Source: an uncultured Caldimicrobium sp.
GTDB lineage: Bacteria; Desulfobacterota; Thermodesulfobacteria; Thermodesulfobacteriales; Thermodesulfobacteriaceae
Assembly: GCA_938091475.1 (NCBI GenBank)
Contig: CALLJI010000117.1
Span: 1-6,817, forward strand
Direction of reading: 5' to 3'
DNA length: 6,817 nucleotides
The notes beneath the pieces are model-generated. The model searched no databases. It saw only the letters and a program-made list of their open reading frames with translations, and was not told where the DNA came from. Made by a program: the position numbers and the translations under genes. This document shows positions 5,674 through 6,817 of the stretch, piece after piece. Positions within the stretch are counted from its first letter, which is position 1; each line of letters begins with the position of its first letter.

Positions 5674-6817
5674 TAGGTTCTCCAAAGAAGGTGGTTAATT
5701 TGGGTCTTCCCATCTCATCAATCTCTAAAACCTTAACCCTAATTTTGTCTCCAATTTTGTAAGCTGTTTTTAGATCTTTGGGAGGACTTTCCATTTTAGA
5801 GATATGAAGAAGTCCTATCTTTCCAGAGAGAACCTCTACGAAAAGACCATAGGGCTCAATTCTGGTGATTTTTCCTTCATAAATTTTACCTGCCTCCACT
5901 TCAGAGACAAGGTTTAAAATTTCCTTTTTAGCTGCTTCAAGGGCTTCCTTGTTTGGGCCTGCAATTGAGACCTTACCACCCTCTAAAACCCAGATAGTAG
6001 TGCCTGTTCTCTCTTTAATGTCTTTTACAGTTTTACCTCCAGGTCCTATTACCACAGAAGCCTTATCTTCAGGTATAGTGATAATCTCAATGCGAGGTGC
6101 ATAGGGAGAAAGCTCCTTTCTTGGCTCAGATATAGCTTGATACATTTTTTCAAGAATTTGCATCCTTGCAACCTTTGCTCTCTCTAAAGCTTCAGCTAAG
6201 ACTTCTCTCTTTAGTCCCTTTATTTTTATATCCATTTGTACACTGGTAACTCCGTCTTTTGTTCCCGCTACTTTAAAGTCCATCTCTCCCAGCTGATCTT
6301 CATCTCCGAGAATATCTGTTAGGATTAAATATTTATCTTGATAGGTTGAAAGTCCCATGGCAATCCCAGCTACATGTTTTTTCATTGGAACCCCAGCATC
6401 AAAAAGCGCCAAAGATCCTGCACATACAGTGGCCATAGAGGAGGAGCCATTAGATTCAAGTACATTAGCTACCACTCTTATTATATAGGGAAACTCCTCA
6501 TCTTTGGGAATAAGTGGCTCTAACGCCCTCTCTGCCAAAGCTCCATGCCCAATTTCTCTTCTTCTGGGAGCTCCCCAAGGACGCGCCTCTCCAGTGCAAA
6601 AGGGTGGAAAATTGTAATGTAGAATGAATCTCTTAAAAGTTTCACCCTCAAAAATAGTCTCAACTAATTGAGCTGATTCACTTGACCCTAAGGTAGCCGT
6701 TGCCAAGACTTGAGTTTGTCCTCGGGTGAAGATGGCTGAACCATGGGGCCTCTCAAAGGGATGAAGCTCAATGGAAATAGGTCTTATTTCATTATGCCTC
6801 CTTCCATCAATTCTAAT
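5654..6817 (-). CDS. pnp: Polynucleotide phosphorylase, C-terminal part (5' end outside window)
   Basis: The frame is open to the window edge, giving the last 387 residues of a protein of about 700. It degrades RNA 3' to 5' with phosphate, releasing nucleoside diphosphates, as a trimer that can join RNase E/G in degradosomes. Visible residues start at IRIDGRRHNEIRPISIE, the second RNase PH domain, followed by RGQTQVLATATLG. Catalytic residues equivalent to E. coli D486, D492 and K494 are D174, D180 and K182 in GDEDQLGEMDFKVAG. The KH domain covers about 241-301 with GPGGK at its GxxG loop, and the S1 domain about 310-377. The C-terminal end GRPKLTTFFGEPNGGPLL differs from the LSRK-type ending common in this protein, and no acidic tail follows. 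A TTG at 6706 is internal, not a start. The last 20 nt overlap the downstream phosphorylase gene. Confidence 0.95.
   Translation of the reverse strand: MRIDGRRHNEIRPISIELHPFERPHGSAIFTRGQTQVLATATLGSSESAQLVETIFEGETFKRFILHYNFPPFCTGEARPWGAPRRREIGHGALAERALEPLIPKDEEFPYIIRVVANVLESNGSSSMATVCAGSLALFDAGVPMKKHVAGIAMGLSTYQDKYLILTDILGDEDQLGEMDFKVAGTKDGVTSVQMDIKIKGLKREVLAEALERAKVARMQILEKMYQAISEPRKELSPYAPRIEIITIPEDKASVVIGPGGKTVKDIKERTGTTIWVLEGGKVSIAGPNKEALEAAKKEILNLVSEVEAGKIYEGKITRIEPYGLFVEVLSGKIGLLHISKMESPPKDLKTAYKIGDKIRVKVLEIDEMGRPKLTTFFGEPNGGPLL
5680..5683 (-). promoter_or_regulatory. Ribosome binding site deciding the purine nucleoside phosphorylase start
   Basis: GGAG on the - strand, 6 nt before ATG 5673, inside the last codons of pnp. 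The in-frame TTG at 5685 overlaps its first G, so that TTG cannot use this site. Confidence 0.6.

Larger units (their letters stand above)
1769..6817 (-). other. Operon pnp - punA - rng - gmhB - waaC
   Basis: Five co-directional genes with junctions of 20-nt overlap, 7-nt gap, 8-nt gap and 4-nt overlap (TTGA) leave no room for internal promoters outside coding sequence. The likely promoter is upstream of pnp and outside the window. The first three products process RNA or salvage its purines; the last two belong to LPS inner-core synthesis. Transcription runs toward the repeat cluster at 1331-1569, which may end it. The operon is inferred from spacing only. Confidence 0.8.

Noticed and set aside
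6704..6706. TTG as the start of pnp
   Set aside because: Upstream in-frame residues are a textbook PNPase core (DGRRHNEIRPISIE, RGQTQV), so the codon is an internal leucine.

Overview
The window looks like the chromosome of an AT-rich, Gram-negative (LPS-making) bacterium. LPS heptose genes point to a diderm. The lysine/glutamate-rich proteins, frequent AGA codons and the gene set would fit a thermophilic Thermodesulfobacteriota-like organism, but that placement is inference from style only.

Left part, + strand (1-1404): the 3' end of a large helicase gene of the SNF2-like type that often carries an N-terminal phospholipase-D domain. It is followed, with overlapping reading frames, by a small MNT-type nucleotidyltransferase (MntA-like antitoxin) and then by the first ~18 codons of its expected HEPN (HepT-like) toxin partner. 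The toxin frame runs into a block of palindromic repeats and stops at 1404, so the toxin appears to be destroyed while the antitoxin is intact. This half resembles a defence/toxin-antitoxin accessory segment.

Middle (1331-1768): no credible gene. It holds a cluster of seven short palindromic units (core GTAGGGGC...GCCC, each with a different but mostly self-complementary centre, the last one inverted), a separate 7-bp inverted repeat at 1594-1621, and about 150 bases of unassigned A-rich sequence. The cluster lies between two convergent transcription units and may terminate both.

Right part, - strand (1769-6817): a tightly packed five-gene operon read from right to left: pnp (polynucleotide phosphorylase, 5' end outside the window), a trimeric-type purine nucleoside phosphorylase, rng (RNase G), gmhB (heptose bisphosphate phosphatase) and a WaaC-like LPS heptosyltransferase. 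Junctions are 20-nt overlap, 7-nt gap, 8-nt gap and 4-nt overlap, so the genes are very likely co-transcribed and translationally coupled. The first three link RNA processing/decay to purine salvage; the last two supply and attach L-glycero-D-manno-heptose to the LPS inner core. All visible catalytic motifs in these five genes are intact. No promoter for either unit lies inside the window.
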